Origin: Ideonella sp. WA131b
GTDB lineage: Bacteria; Pseudomonadota; Gammaproteobacteria; Burkholderiales; Burkholderiaceae_C
Direction of reading: 5' to 3'
Assembly: GCA_023657425.1 (NCBI GenBank)
Contig: JAGTJW010000001.1
Span: forward strand, 1,798,001-1,862,000
Length of the DNA: 64,000 nucleotides
Below the pieces are notes generated by a model that saw only the letters and a list, made by a program, of their open reading frames with translations, was not told where the DNA came from and did not search any database. Both the position numbers and the translations under genes were made by a program. Below, piece after piece: positions 47,648 through 55,096 of the stretch. Position 1 is the stretch's first letter. Every line of letters begins with the position of its first letter.

Positions 47648-49687
47648 ATGAAAACGCAACTCCCCCCGGCCGCTTCCGCCTTGGGCCGGCGCGTGCACCT
47701 GCTTCGATTGGGGCTGACCGCAGCGGCCTTGCTTGCAATGGCAGCCTGCGGCGGTGGCGGCGGCGATGCGGCCGGCAACGCCGCAGCCAACACCAACCCC
47801 ACGGTGAGCGCGCAGGTGCAAGACCTGCAGCCCAGCGACCCGGCCGACTCCGTTGGCGTCTTCGTGCAGCTCCAGACCGCAACACCCACCAGCGGCGCCA
47901 GCGTCACCGCCGACGATGCGCGCGAGCTGGCCCAAAGCCAGTTTCTGGCCGATCTGGCTGAGGCCGCCAAGCGCCCGGCCGTCGGTGCGAGCACCGGCAC
48001 CAGCTGTGACGTGAGCGCCTTGTCGGCCCGCATCGCCCAGGCCTACAAGCCCAAGAGCGGCACGGCGGTGCGCATCGAACTCTCGGCCTGCGAACTCGGC
48101 CTGCTGCCCAAGATCGGCAACGTCAAGGGCGTGTTCGCCGACATCCCGCTGAGCACCAACCAGGTTGCCACCAGCAACACGGTAGCCGCCCTGAACAAGG
48201 CGGTGGTCGACGGCTTTGACGGCAGCAAGGCCTGGCCCAGCTACACGGTAGGCGGCAACGCCCTGCAAGCCGTGGGTGCCGGCACCGTGATCGCGGTGCT
48301 CGACACCGGTGTGGACGAGCGGCACCCCGCTTTCAACGGTACTGGCAAGGTGCTCAAGGGCGCGTGCTTCTCGACACCTTCGACGGGCGGCATCGGCTTT
48401 TGCCCCAACGGCGCCACCGTCGACACGGTCAGCGCGGAGGCGGGCCGCAGCTGCGTAGACAAGTTCGGCAGCGCCAACGGCGCCCAGGCCCTGGGCGGTG
48501 GTTGCGGCCACGGCACCAGCATGGCGGCCACCGCGGGCATGGCCTACATCAACGGCGCGGTCACCGCAGGTGGCCTGGCCAAGGCGGCCTCGATCCTGCC
48601 GGTGCAAGTGTTCAACGGCAGCACCGGCAACGGCAAGATCAGCGTGTCTGCCAACTCCGGCGATCTGCTGGCCGGTATCGAGTGGGTCACGGCACAAGCC
48701 CAGGCCCGGCTTGCTGCGGGCCAACCGCCCATCGTGGCCATGAACCTCAGCCTGGGCGGCGGAAGCTTCAGCGCCGCCTGTGATTCAGATTACGTCGGCA
48801 GCCTGTTCTTCACCGCCTTCTCCAACCTGCGCGCCCAGGGCGTGGTGCCCGTGGTGGCCGCAGGCAACGCCTACAACACCACGGCGATCTCGTTCCCGGC
48901 CTGTGTGAGCAACACCGTCAGCGTGGCCGCCACCAAGCTGGGCGGCACCACCCCGGCGAGCTACACCAACTTCAGCTCGCAGGTGAAGCTGTTTGCCATT
49001 GGTGGCGACATCGAAGCCCGGTACAGCATGCCCACGCCCTGCCCGTCGGCCAGCCAGGGCTTCGAGTGCTGGGCCCCCGGCGCCGGCACCTCGCCGGCCA
49101 CGGCCATGGTCTCTGGCGCCGTGGCGGTGCTGCGCAGCCTGAAGCCCGGTGCCAGCCTGGCCGAGATCGAGGCGGCGCTGCTCACCAGCGACAAATCGCT
49201 CACCCTCAACGGCCAGACCCGGCCCTTGCTGCGCACCTCCAAGGCGGGAGCCCAGCTCTTGGGGGTGGCGGGTGTGGACACCCCCCCAGCGCCGCCGCCA
49301 CCACCGCAACAGCCACCACCGCAACAGCCACCGCCACCGCCACCGCCCGTGGCCGCGGAACTCACCCGGCTGTGCGTTTACAGCGGCACCAACTACACCG
49401 GCCGCCGCGCCTGCGGGGTGTTCGCCAAGGGCAGCGCTTTGGTCTCCACGGGCTCCTGGCAGGTGGCGTCGCTGCGCTTCTTTGCCTTTGACGTCGCCAA
49501 CCCGACCGCCGCAGCCCCGCTCGCCGCCAACCCCTTCCCCACGGTCACCCTGTACGACACCCTGACGCGGATCTCCCGCAACGGCGCTCAGGGCGTGGTG
49601 GTCAAGGCTGACTCTGCCGATCTCACCGGCATCCTGCCGTCCAGGGGCCAGGTGCGAATGCTCAGTTTCGAGTGGCCCGCCAACTGA
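47648..49687 (+). CDS. S8 (subtilisin-like) serine protease lipoprotein with C-terminal crystallin-like domain
   Basis: The 679-residue protein has a signal with lipobox LAMAAC, so it is probably outer-membrane anchored. The S8 catalytic triad is visible: D219 in VLDTGVDERHP, H288 in GCGHGTSMA, S482 in GAGTSPATAMVSG. A Pro/Gln-rich linker (about 540-570) joins a C-terminal domain with YSGTNYTGRRACGVF that resembles beta/gamma-crystallin or I36 folds. Substrate unknown. Its stop shares a base with the next start (TGATG), coupling it to the barrel protein. Confidence 0.9.
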   Translation: MKTQLPPAASALGRRVHLLRLGLTAAALLAMAACGGGGGDAAGNAAANTNPTVSAQVQDLQPSDPADSVGVFVQLQTATPTSGASVTADDARELAQSQFLADLAEAAKRPAVGASTGTSCDVSALSARIAQAYKPKSGTAVRIELSACELGLLPKIGNVKGVFADIPLSTNQVATSNTVAALNKAVVDGFDGSKAWPSYTVGGNALQAVGAGTVIAVLDTGVDERHPAFNGTGKVLKGACFSTPSTGGIGFCPNGATVDTVSAEAGRSCVDKFGSANGAQALGGGCGHGTSMAATAGMAYINGAVTAGGLAKAASILPVQVFNGSTGNGKISVSANSGDLLAGIEWVTAQAQARLAAGQPPIVAMNLSLGGGSFSAACDSDYVGSLFFTAFSNLRAQGVVPVVAAGNAYNTTAISFPACVSNTVSVAATKLGGTTPASYTNFSSQVKLFAIGGDIEARYSMPTPCPSASQGFECWAPGAGTSPATAMVSGAVAVLRSLKPGASLAEIEAALLTSDKSLTLNGQTRPLLRTSKAGAQLLGVAGVDTPPAPPPPPQQPPPQQPPPPPPPVAAELTRLCVYSGTNYTGRRACGVFAKGSALVSTGSWQVASLRFFAFDVANPTAAAPLAANPFPTVTLYDTLTRISRNGAQGVVVKADSADLTGILPSRGQVRMLSFEWPAN

Positions 49688-50460
49688 TGGCCGGCGCGCC
49701 GTGGGCCGGCGCGCTGGCTTGCGGCCTGGCAGGGCTGGCGCTGGCGCCCGGTGCGTGGGCGCAGAGCGCACCGGGGGGGCTGCGGCTGGGCTTGTCTGCG
49801 GGCTACACCCACTACAGCGAGCCGCAGATGCAGCTTGCTGGTGCCCACCTGGGGCTGCATCTTCGGTGGGCGCAACCCCGCGGGCTGGAGAACTGGGCGT
49901 TCGAGGCCCATGCTCTGCTGGGCGCGCCCGACTACAGCAGCCCCGTCAGCGGAACGATCGACCGACGCCCCACCGTCCAGACCGCGTGGCGCGCGCTCTA
50001 TGGCAAGCCGGTGGGCACCGAGCCGGCGGCCCGCTTCGAGGCCGGGCTGGAATGGCAGGCCTACTACAACGACCTGCGGGGCACCACCAGCCGTGGCGAT
50101 GTGGGCTACGAGCGCGAACGCTACGGCCTGTGGGCGGTGGCCGCCTACCAGGCACCGGTGGCGGGCGCGCAGGCCTGGGGCGCACAGAGCTGGCGGCTCG
50201 AGGCAGCGGTGCTGTTGCAGGGCTGGGCAGTGTCGCGGCTTTCGCAGGTATCGACCGTCTACGACGACACGGTGAACCGCCAGAACCGTGGCCTGGCGCT
50301 GCGCGCGCAGCGCAGCTACCGCCACGCGCCCGGCTGGTTCACGCCCTACGTCAGCGTCAGTTGGCTGGATGATTCAGACATCAAGCGCAAGCCCAGCTAC
50401 ACGGTGAAGGAACCCACCAACACCACCTGGCAGCTCGGCGTGAAGTGGTTCTGGCAGTAG
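49687..50460 (+). CDS. putative outer-membrane beta-barrel protein
   Basis: The 257-residue product has a signal peptide ending APGAWAQ and a mature part with alternating aromatic/hydrophobic strands. It ends LGVKWFWQ, with aromatic residues near the C-terminus typical of barrels. No family was recognised. ATG 49687 overlaps the protease stop; GTG 49672 is possible but gives a poorer signal. Coupling to the protease suggests a joint envelope role, which is inference. Confidence 0.7.
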   Translation: MAGAPWAGALACGLAGLALAPGAWAQSAPGGLRLGLSAGYTHYSEPQMQLAGAHLGLHLRWAQPRGLENWAFEAHALLGAPDYSSPVSGTIDRRPTVQTAWRALYGKPVGTEPAARFEAGLEWQAYYNDLRGTTSRGDVGYERERYGLWAVAAYQAPVAGAQAWGAQSWRLEAAVLLQGWAVSRLSQVSTVYDDTVNRQNRGLALRAQRSYRHAPGWFTPYVSVSWLDDSDIKRKPSYTVKEPTNTTWQLGVKWFWQ

Positions 50461-50492
50461 CCGGCAGGCCGCGGGGCCGTGCACGCCGATTC

Positions 50493-50619
50493 CAGGCTGC
50501 GCTGGTGCGAGCCGCGCAAGAAGATGCCGAACGGGCCGCCAACCCCAAGGCCCCCGCGCCACGGCCCACGGCCTGCGCGCCTGGGCCTGAGCGAGGTGAG
50601 CGAACTCGCGCGCGCGGCC
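50493..50619 (+). repeat. partial duplication of the 51273-52022 gene (internal part)
   Basis: This stretch aligns with 51519-51647, both containing GAACGGGCCGCCAACCCCAA and CTGAGCGAGGTGAGCG. It is an out-of-context fragment and has no start or stop of its own. Confidence 0.85.
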
Positions 50620-50631
50620 GGCTCTGCGAGG

Positions 50632-50667
50632 GCGATGCTGCGCGAGCAGCTGCGCCGCCGTGCAGGA
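50632..50667 (+). pseudogene. antitoxin C-terminal fragment
   Basis: Codons read AMLREQLRRRAG, the typical C-terminal piece of antitoxins that start MTTVQINLPDELAQKA. The N-terminal piece is at 46104-46160. It lies directly before the Phd promoter region. Confidence 0.5.
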
Positions 50668-50678
50668 GCGTATATTGA

Positions 50679-50696
50679 ACTGGTCAGGACACCAGT
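50679..50696. promoter_or_regulatory. inverted-repeat operator of the phd-like gene
   Basis: ACTGGT, six bases, ACCAGT forms a perfect palindrome overlapping a promoter-like TTGAAC (50675-50680) and CATTGT (50697-50702). It lies 17-34 bp before the antitoxin start. Antitoxins of this type usually repress their own promoter through such sites. Confidence 0.6.
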
Positions 50697-50712
50697 CATT
50701 GTGAGGTGAGCC

Positions 50713-51102
50713 ATGCAGACGTGGCCTATCCAAGACGCCAAGGCGCGGTTCAGCGAGTTCCTTGAGACTTGCCTTGCCGAAGGCCCGCAGATGGTGACGA
50801 AGCGGGGAGCTGAGGTTGCGGTTCTCGTTCCGGTGGACGAGTGGCGCCGACTCCAGGCTGCGGCGCGGCCGAGCCTCAAGCAACTGCTGCTCTCCGAGCA
50901 AGGACGTGGCGACCTGGTGGTTCCAGCTCGAGGTGCCGCGCGTCGACACGCGCTCAGCTCGATGCTGGCTGTGCAAGGCCTCTTTCCAGGCGCAGGCCCC
51001 ACCCGGTCAGAGAGAAACGGCATCCCGCTGTTGCTTGGCCGCCGGCCTGCGGTGCCCGTGACCATGGAGTTGGTCAACCGACTCCGCGACGAGCAGCCAT
51101 GA
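50713..51102 (+). CDS. chimeric Phd::VapB-type antitoxin
   Basis: Residues 1-75 are a Phd/YefM antitoxin (MQTWPIQDAKARFSEFLE, TKRGAEVAVLVPVDEWRRL). The next ~22 residues match nothing. From about residue 98 the chain reads RNGIPLLLGRRPAVPVTMEL and LVNRLRDEQP, which matches the C-terminus of VapB antitoxins. The gene therefore looks like an in-frame fusion of two antitoxin genes at a deletion. It could still fold at its Phd end. A deleted vapC follows. Confidence 0.7.
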   Translation: MQTWPIQDAKARFSEFLETCLAEGPQMVTKRGAEVAVLVPVDEWRRLQAAARPSLKQLLLSEQGRGDLVVPARGAARRHALSSMLAVQGLFPGAGPTRSERNGIPLLLGRRPAVPVTMELVNRLRDEQP

Positions 51103-51106
51103 CGCG

Positions 51107-51229
51107 CTTCGTCTGGGCGTCAACGTCCTGATCGCGCTGGTGGACAGCCTCAGCTTGGTTGACAACGCCTTGGTGGATGCATCAGTGCTGTCGAGCCACA
51201 GCCGCGTGACGGACTGGCTCTGCCAGTAG
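51107..51229 (+). pseudogene. vapC PIN-domain toxin remnant with internal deletion
   Basis: The frame reads LRLGVNVLIALVD, like the VapC N-terminus LLDVNVLIALVD but with the first catalytic Asp now Gly. It then jumps to LSLVDNALVDASVLSSHSRVTD, as in the VapC segment before its last catalytic Asp. Most of the middle is gone, and the ATG upstream (51099) is out of frame. It must be inactive. Confidence 0.7.
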
Positions 51230-51272
51230 CCACCAAGCCACGGGCCGGCGCGGTTTTGGATAAACCCCGCCC

Positions 51273-52022
51273 ATGAAACCCGCACGTCTTCTGCTGGCTG
51301 CAGCCTGCCTGGTGGCCTTGCCCGTGCCCGTGCACGCCAACCCCCTGCAAGAGCTGCGCGACACCCTCGGCCGCCTCGCCGGCCACACGCCGCTGAAGGC
51401 CAGCGTGCACATCAAGAGCGAAGACCGCAGCTCCGACGGCGACGAGACCGAGACGAACACCGGCCTGGCCAGCGTGCAGCTGGAAGACGGGCCGCAAGGG
51501 CTGCGCCTCATCTACCCCCAGGCGGCGCTGGTGCGGGCCGCGCAAGAAGGCGCCGAACGGGCCGCCAACCCCAAGGCCCCCGCACCCACGGCCAACGGCC
51601 TGCGCGCCCTGGGCCTGAGCGAGGTGAGCGAACTCGCGCGCGCGGCCGCCACCCTGCAGCGCGAGCTTGCCAGGGCCGTGTTCAAGGCCGAACGCAACGA
51701 GCCCTGGCAGGGGCGCCCGGCCCGGCTGCTGGTGTTTGACGTGCCCCCGGCGAAGAAAGACAAGTACGTCAAGAAGCACGAGTCGACGCTGGAGGTGTGG
51801 ATGGCCCCCGACGGCACGCCCCTGGCCAGCCGTGCGCGCCACCGCATCGAGGGCAGCGCCTTCGTCGTCATCAGCTTCGAGGCACAGAGCACCGAGGAAC
51901 AGGTCTTTGCCGTCCTCGGCGAGCGCCTGGTGGCCACGCAGCGCATCAGCGCCCAGAGCGGCTCGGGCATGGGCCACAAGGGATCGAGCCGTAGCGAGTA
52001 CACGCTGCGGGCGCTGGATTGA
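51273..52022 (+). CDS. hypothetical exported protein
   Basis: The 249-residue product has a signal peptide ([22 protein letters not shown]) with likely cleavage after VHA. The mature part is rich in charged residues, with a helical [15 protein letters not shown] centre and a beta-rich C-terminal part. No family was recognised. Two pieces of it occur elsewhere: 50493-50619 and 53607-53643. Its signal lysine/arginine start and clean ATG support a real gene. Confidence 0.65.
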   Translation: MKPARLLLAAACLVALPVPVHANPLQELRDTLGRLAGHTPLKASVHIKSEDRSSDGDETETNTGLASVQLEDGPQGLRLIYPQAALVRAAQEGAERAANPKAPAPTANGLRALGLSEVSELARAAATLQRELARAVFKAERNEPWQGRPARLLVFDVPPAKKDKYVKKHESTLEVWMAPDGTPLASRARHRIEGSAFVVISFEAQSTEEQVFAVLGERLVATQRISAQSGSGMGHKGSSRSEYTLRALD

Positions 52023-52027
52023 TGCGG

Positions 52028-52506
52028 GGGGCTCTTGAGCCCATGAACGAGCCGTATGCGATTGCCAGAATTGCCGGCATCAAGCTGTCCGAGAGCCACA
52101 ACCGCAAGCACGGCGCGACTACCGCAGCGTGATGCCCACCAACCTGTACGGCCCGGGCGACAGCTTTCACCCGGAGGACAGCCGCGTCCTCCCAGCGCTG
52201 ATGCGCCGCTTTCACCAGGCCGCGCAGCGCGGCGACGCCGAGGTGGTGGTGGTGGGGGGCAGCGGCACGCCCATGGGAGAGGTCTTGCACGTGGATGACA
52301 TGGCCGCGGCCCGCGTCACGGGTTTTGGTGGCCGGCTGGTGTGGGACGCGAGAAAGCCCGACGGCCCGCCGCGCAAGCTGCTGGACGTGTCGCGCCTGCC
52401 GGCCCTGGATTGGCGCGTGGGCATTTCGCTGGAACAGGGCCTGCGCGACACCTCTGCGTGGTTCCGGGATCACGCGGCGCACGTGCGTGGCTCAAAGGGG
52501 CTCGCC
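52028..52506 (+). pseudogene. decayed second copy of the fcl 3' half
   Basis: The stretch aligns with fcl from about 44703 to 45302. Compared with fcl it lacks one base in the CACGG-CGCGAC region (frameshift) and about 120 bp between GACATGGCCGCGGCC and CGCGTCACGGG. The stop codon TGA is changed to TCA. Conserved pieces include [11 protein letters not shown] and [15 protein letters not shown]. It has no working start. Confidence 0.88.
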
Positions 52507-52671
52507 AGTTTTGACTGGGTGGCGCCCTAAGCGCCGGAGCCGGCGTGCGCGCCGCGCAGGTAAACTCATTGGGCTGCTTCGCCTAGCTGGCGCTGGAGGG
52601 AGCGGTTCGATGGCCTGCGCTGATTTCGCACCAGTCGCGAGCGACCCACCCGACGACAAGACTCCCAGCCG

Positions 52672-53418
52672 ATGACCCAAGCGTTGTTCGATCCCGCCGC
52701 CCGCATGCTGGGCGAGTATCTCCCGTACGACGGCGGCATCGAGTTCTTCGGCCGTGTCGCCACCGTGCTCAAGCCGAGCGACGTCGTCGTTGACCTGGGC
52801 GCCGGCCGGGGCGCCTGGTTCTACGAAGACCGCAGCGAGCCGCGGCGCCGCCTGCGCGACTTCAAGTCGATGGTAGCGCGCGTGATCGGGCTCGATGTCG
52901 ATCCAGTCGTGCTGACCAACCCCACCACCACCGAGAACGCCGTTATCCGCGACGACCGACTGCCGCTGGACGACGCCTCGGTCGACGTCATCGTCTCCGA
53001 GTACGTGCTAGAGCACATCGAGAAGGTGCCAGTGTTCGTGGCCGAGATCGATCGCGTGCTCAAGCCCGGTGGCTACTTTTTCGCCCGCACGCCGCACAAG
53101 TACCACTACGTCTCGGTCGCGGCACGCTGGGTGCGCAACGCCAGCCACGTGGCCTTCCTCTCGCGCGCGCAGCCGCACCGCAAGGCCGAGGACGTCTTCC
53201 CTACCGCTTATCGCCTCAACACGATGGCAGACATCCGCCGTAACTTCGAACGTTATGAGGACTTCAGCTACCTTTACGCGTCAGAGCCGAGTTACTTTTT
53301 CGGCAGCCGGCTCGGCTACCGACTTTTCTCGCTGCTGCACGCGCTGCTGCCAGCGGTCTGTGTCGCCAACATCTACGTCGTGATGCGCAAGCCGCTGTCG
53401 GCGGCCCGCGCCCGCTAG
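52672..53418 (+). CDS. class I SAM-dependent methyltransferase
   Basis: The 248-residue protein has motif I VVDLGAGRGAWFY, IGLDVDPVV as the acidic post-I, and the motif SEYVLEHIEKVP with DRVLKPGGYFFARTP. This is the Methyltransf_11/23 pattern. Substrate unknown; position among sugar-nucleotide genes suggests a glycan. It is the first intact gene after the fcl pseudogene. Confidence 0.87.
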   Translation: MTQALFDPAARMLGEYLPYDGGIEFFGRVATVLKPSDVVVDLGAGRGAWFYEDRSEPRRRLRDFKSMVARVIGLDVDPVVLTNPTTTENAVIRDDRLPLDDASVDVIVSEYVLEHIEKVPVFVAEIDRVLKPGGYFFARTPHKYHYVSVAARWVRNASHVAFLSRAQPHRKAEDVFPTAYRLNTMADIRRNFERYEDFSYLYASEPSYFFGSRLGYRLFSLLHALLPAVCVANIYVVMRKPLSAARAR

Positions 53419-53873
53419 CCTAGGCAGGCATCGCCTTGGCCGAACCCGACGACGTGGTCGCAAGCTGGCCAACGGCGCCGACACTTTGGGGCTGGCGGCG
53501 CTGCCGCGTTCACTGGTGTTCATCAGCGGGGTGTTTGGCATCCCGTACTGCGGCCACGTCAGCTACCTCGCCGGGGCGCAAGCACTCAGCGCCCTCCTGC
53601 GAGAGCACGTCAAGAAGCACGAGTCGACGCTGGAGGTGTGGATCCGAGCCATAGAGGCGGGGCGGCCCTGGTCCAGCAGCTGGCGTTGACGCTCGGGACT
53701 GCGCTTGGCTGAGCTCGCTTGAGTGACCGATTCGCCTTGGCTGCGGCGCCTCGCAGGCCCTGCGTGGCCGCACGTGCTGTCCGCCAAGCGATCACTGCAG
53801 TCAGATAAGATTCTGGGTCGCCCTGCGTTTTCGCAGGGTAGGTTCTTGTGTAGATGAACGGGAGAGATGCTCT
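53419..53873. other. intergenic scrap region with a fragment of the 51273 gene
   Basis: The 455-bp gap has no intact gene. Positions 53607-53643 are identical over 37 bp to 51766-51802. A short frame around 53490-53605 reads LGLAALPRSLVFISGVFGIP, not recognised. A hairpin at 53821-53838 precedes the next gene. Confidence 0.6.
53821..53838 (+). terminator. short hairpin before the GME-like gene
   Basis: CCCTGCG, TTTT, CGCAGGG forms a perfect 7-bp stem 36 bp upstream of the start. It lacks a T-run, so it may be a weak terminator or a 5'-leader structure. Confidence 0.35.
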
Positions 53874-55061
53874 GTGGGCAAACGTGATGTTGTCGTGGTG
53901 ACGGGTGCGGGCGGGTTCATTGGCGGTCACCTGGTGAAGCGCCTCATCGACGAGGGCCATGTCGTCCATGCCGCCGACATCAAGCCGTTGGAGGACTGGT
54001 ATCAGGTTCATCGGCAGGCGAAGAACTTTGCGGGTCCTATCAAGGGGGACTGCCGAGATTTCAAGGTCTGCAGGACGATCTGTGCCGGCGCGAAGGAGGT
54101 CTATCAGCTAGCGGCTGACATGGGTGGCATGGGCTTCATCGAGAACAACAAGGCCCTGTGTATGCTCAGCGTCCTAACCAATACGCACATGTTGCTCGCG
54201 GCGCAGGAGGCCGGCGTCAGGAGCTTCTTCTATTCGTCCTCTGCCTGCGTCTACAACGCCGAAAAACAGACCGATCCCAGAGTCACTGCACTCAAGGAAG
54301 CCGACGCATACCCGGCGCTGCCTGAGGATGGATACGGTTGGGAGAAGCTGTTCAGCGAGCGCATGTGTCGTCACTTCCGTGAAGACTTCGGTATGCGCAC
54401 ACGGGTTGCGCGCTTCCACAATGTCTATGGTCCACATGGAACGTGGGAAGGCGGCCGTGAGAAGGCTCCGGCCGCTATCTGCCGCAAAGTGATCGCCGCC
54501 AAGATTTCCGGCAAACACGAGATCGAGATCTGGGGCGACGGGCACCAAACTCGGTCGTTCATGTATATCGACGACTGCGTTGATGGCGTTCTGAAGATCG
54601 CGCACAGCCAGGTACTCGAACCGCTGAATCTGGGTTCAAGCGAGCTGGTCAGCATCAACCAGCTTGTCGATGTTGCTGAAGAGATTGCAGGCATCAAGCT
54701 GAAGCGCAGCTACTTGCTCGATGCACCCAAGGGTGTGGCCGGCCGCAACAGTGACAACACCAAGATCATTGAACAGCTGGGTTGGGAGCCAAGCACGCGG
54801 CTGCGTGACGGAATGGCAAGAACCTACGCTTGGATTGAGGCTCAGTTTGCAGCCAAGTACTCCGCCCGGACTGCACACAAGAGCAGCATCAGTACGTTCA
54901 AGAAAGGCTCGCACCCGATTCCGGGAGATGGATTTAACCCCGAGTCGCGCCGCATGAGCACGTGGAAGCAGGGCATTCCAGCGGGCTATGGCCTGCCTAA
55001 GCCAAAGGCCGTGAAGGTGGCGAAGACGACGGTGTCCGGCGGACGCAAGAAGGTCGCCTGA
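53874..55061 (+). CDS. GDP-mannose 3,5-epimerase-like protein
   Basis: This 395-residue extended SDR has VVTGAGGFIGGHLVKRL and the GME-typical ADMGGMGFIENNKA. Cys125 (SSACVY), Tyr154 and Lys158 (YGWEK), and Lys197 (REKAPAA) have the same spacing as C145, Y174, K178 and K217 of Arabidopsis GDP-mannose 3,5-epimerase. It probably makes GDP-L-galactose or GDP-L-gulose. A C-terminal ~60-residue Lys-rich tail is extra. GC content is visibly lower than upstream. GTG 53874 follows GGGAGAG. Confidence 0.88.
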   Translation: MGKRDVVVVTGAGGFIGGHLVKRLIDEGHVVHAADIKPLEDWYQVHRQAKNFAGPIKGDCRDFKVCRTICAGAKEVYQLAADMGGMGFIENNKALCMLSVLTNTHMLLAAQEAGVRSFFYSSSACVYNAEKQTDPRVTALKEADAYPALPEDGYGWEKLFSERMCRHFREDFGMRTRVARFHNVYGPHGTWEGGREKAPAAICRKVIAAKISGKHEIEIWGDGHQTRSFMYIDDCVDGVLKIAHSQVLEPLNLGSSELVSINQLVDVAEEIAGIKLKRSYLLDAPKGVAGRNSDNTKIIEQLGWEPSTRLRDGMARTYAWIEAQFAAKYSARTAHKSSISTFKKGSHPIPGDGFNPESRRMSTWKQGIPAGYGLPKPKAVKVAKTTVSGGRKKVA

Positions 55062-55096
55062 AAACGTGTATGCGTGCCTGCGCAGGCACCTAACTG

